Below are positions 63,676-64,000 of a stretch of 64,000 nucleotides of DNA, one piece after another. The notes under the pieces were generated by a model. That model did not search any database. It was not told the DNA's origin and worked only from the letters and a program-made list of their open reading frames with translations. The position numbers and the translations under genes were made by a program. Source of the DNA: Lamellibrachia columna (Eukaryota; Annelida; Polychaeta; Sabellida; Siboglinidae); assembly GCA_963662155.1 (NCBI GenBank), contig OY759265.1, positions 43,840,227 to 43,904,226 of the forward strand, in the 5' to 3' direction. Numbering within the stretch: the stretch's first letter is position 1; each line of letters begins with the position of its first letter.

Positions 63676-64000
63676 GTAAGTTGAAATTATTCGTTACCTA
63701 TGGTGAACTTGGCCACAGGGAAAGAGGTAGTGGAATGGGGAAAGAGTGAGAAGAAGGATGTAAGAAAGGCAAAGCGGGATGAAAAGTTGGGGGGGAAAGC
63801 TGCCGATAGAGATCAGTGGGAAAGAATGACAAGATTATCAGCTAAAGTAGTGCTGCAGTATAAAAACTAATCACCCTTGGCCTTTGTAAAGGGAACTTTG
63901 AGGAAGAACAAGATGCCTACGTTCAGCTGACTTTAATTATACACCATTTCTAGACATTGTTGCCTAATGTGACTTCACAGACTCCATATTGTTCTTTTCC

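Overview
The window is nuclear DNA of an animal: AT-rich, with short exons split by GT-AG introns and dense in microsatellites, minisatellites, tRNA-derived SINEs, decayed non-LTR retrotransposons and MITEs. Gene content and repeat style suggest an invertebrate, probably a lophotrochozoan such as a mollusc; the taxon is an inference, not proven. All gene identities come from reading spliced exons against remembered family sequences. No database search was run.

Three genes are readable. (1) Positions 383-48216, + strand: the 3' four-fifths of TPR, the coiled-coil nucleoprotein of the nuclear pore basket. Fifty exons keep one frame across every junction (6042 nt, 2013 residues plus stop). They begin inside the long coiled coil, near residue 530 of the vertebrate protein. 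They run through the rest of the coiled coil, a Ser/Thr/Pro linker, a basic nuclear-localisation region, a very acidic stretch with two SUMO-interaction-like motifs, and an Arg/Gly-rich C-terminus. The N-terminal exons lie before the window. (2) Positions 50953-55728, - strand: a complete five-exon tektin-2 (TEKT2, 424 residues), a ciliary microtubule protein, with a probable 5' UTR exon near 57518. It converges on TPR. (3) Positions 57840-63675, + strand: the first six exons (200 codons) of ATRAID, a membrane protein with signal peptide, paired cysteines and an EGF-like module. Its final membrane-anchor exon lies past the window. TEKT2 and ATRAID are head to head across about 300 bp holding a candidate RFX X-box, two M-box/E-box motifs and an ETS-type site.

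The TPR introns are the unusual part. One 6.6 kb intron carries a near-perfect 894 bp satellite in 5.4 copies. Another holds about 114 units of GTGA, each overlap spelling a GTGAGT donor. At several exons the acceptor itself, in some cases with the first bases of the exon, has been tandemly copied upstream: about 19 times before the exon at 29610, four times before 9966, once with some 40 bases of exon before 22316, and roughly twice before 16692. A run of five small exons (63, 63, 42, 42, 42 nt, all phase 2) has lengths that are exact multiples of 21 nt, one coiled-coil heptad.

Mobile elements include a 1.3 kb TIR element, a 1 kb TTAA-flanked element, a 312 bp TIR MITE, two TA-type MITEs, one nested in an older repeat, several tRNA-headed SINEs, and antisense LINE remnants in TPR and TEKT2 introns. 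No bacterial features, CRISPR array or rRNA gene were seen.
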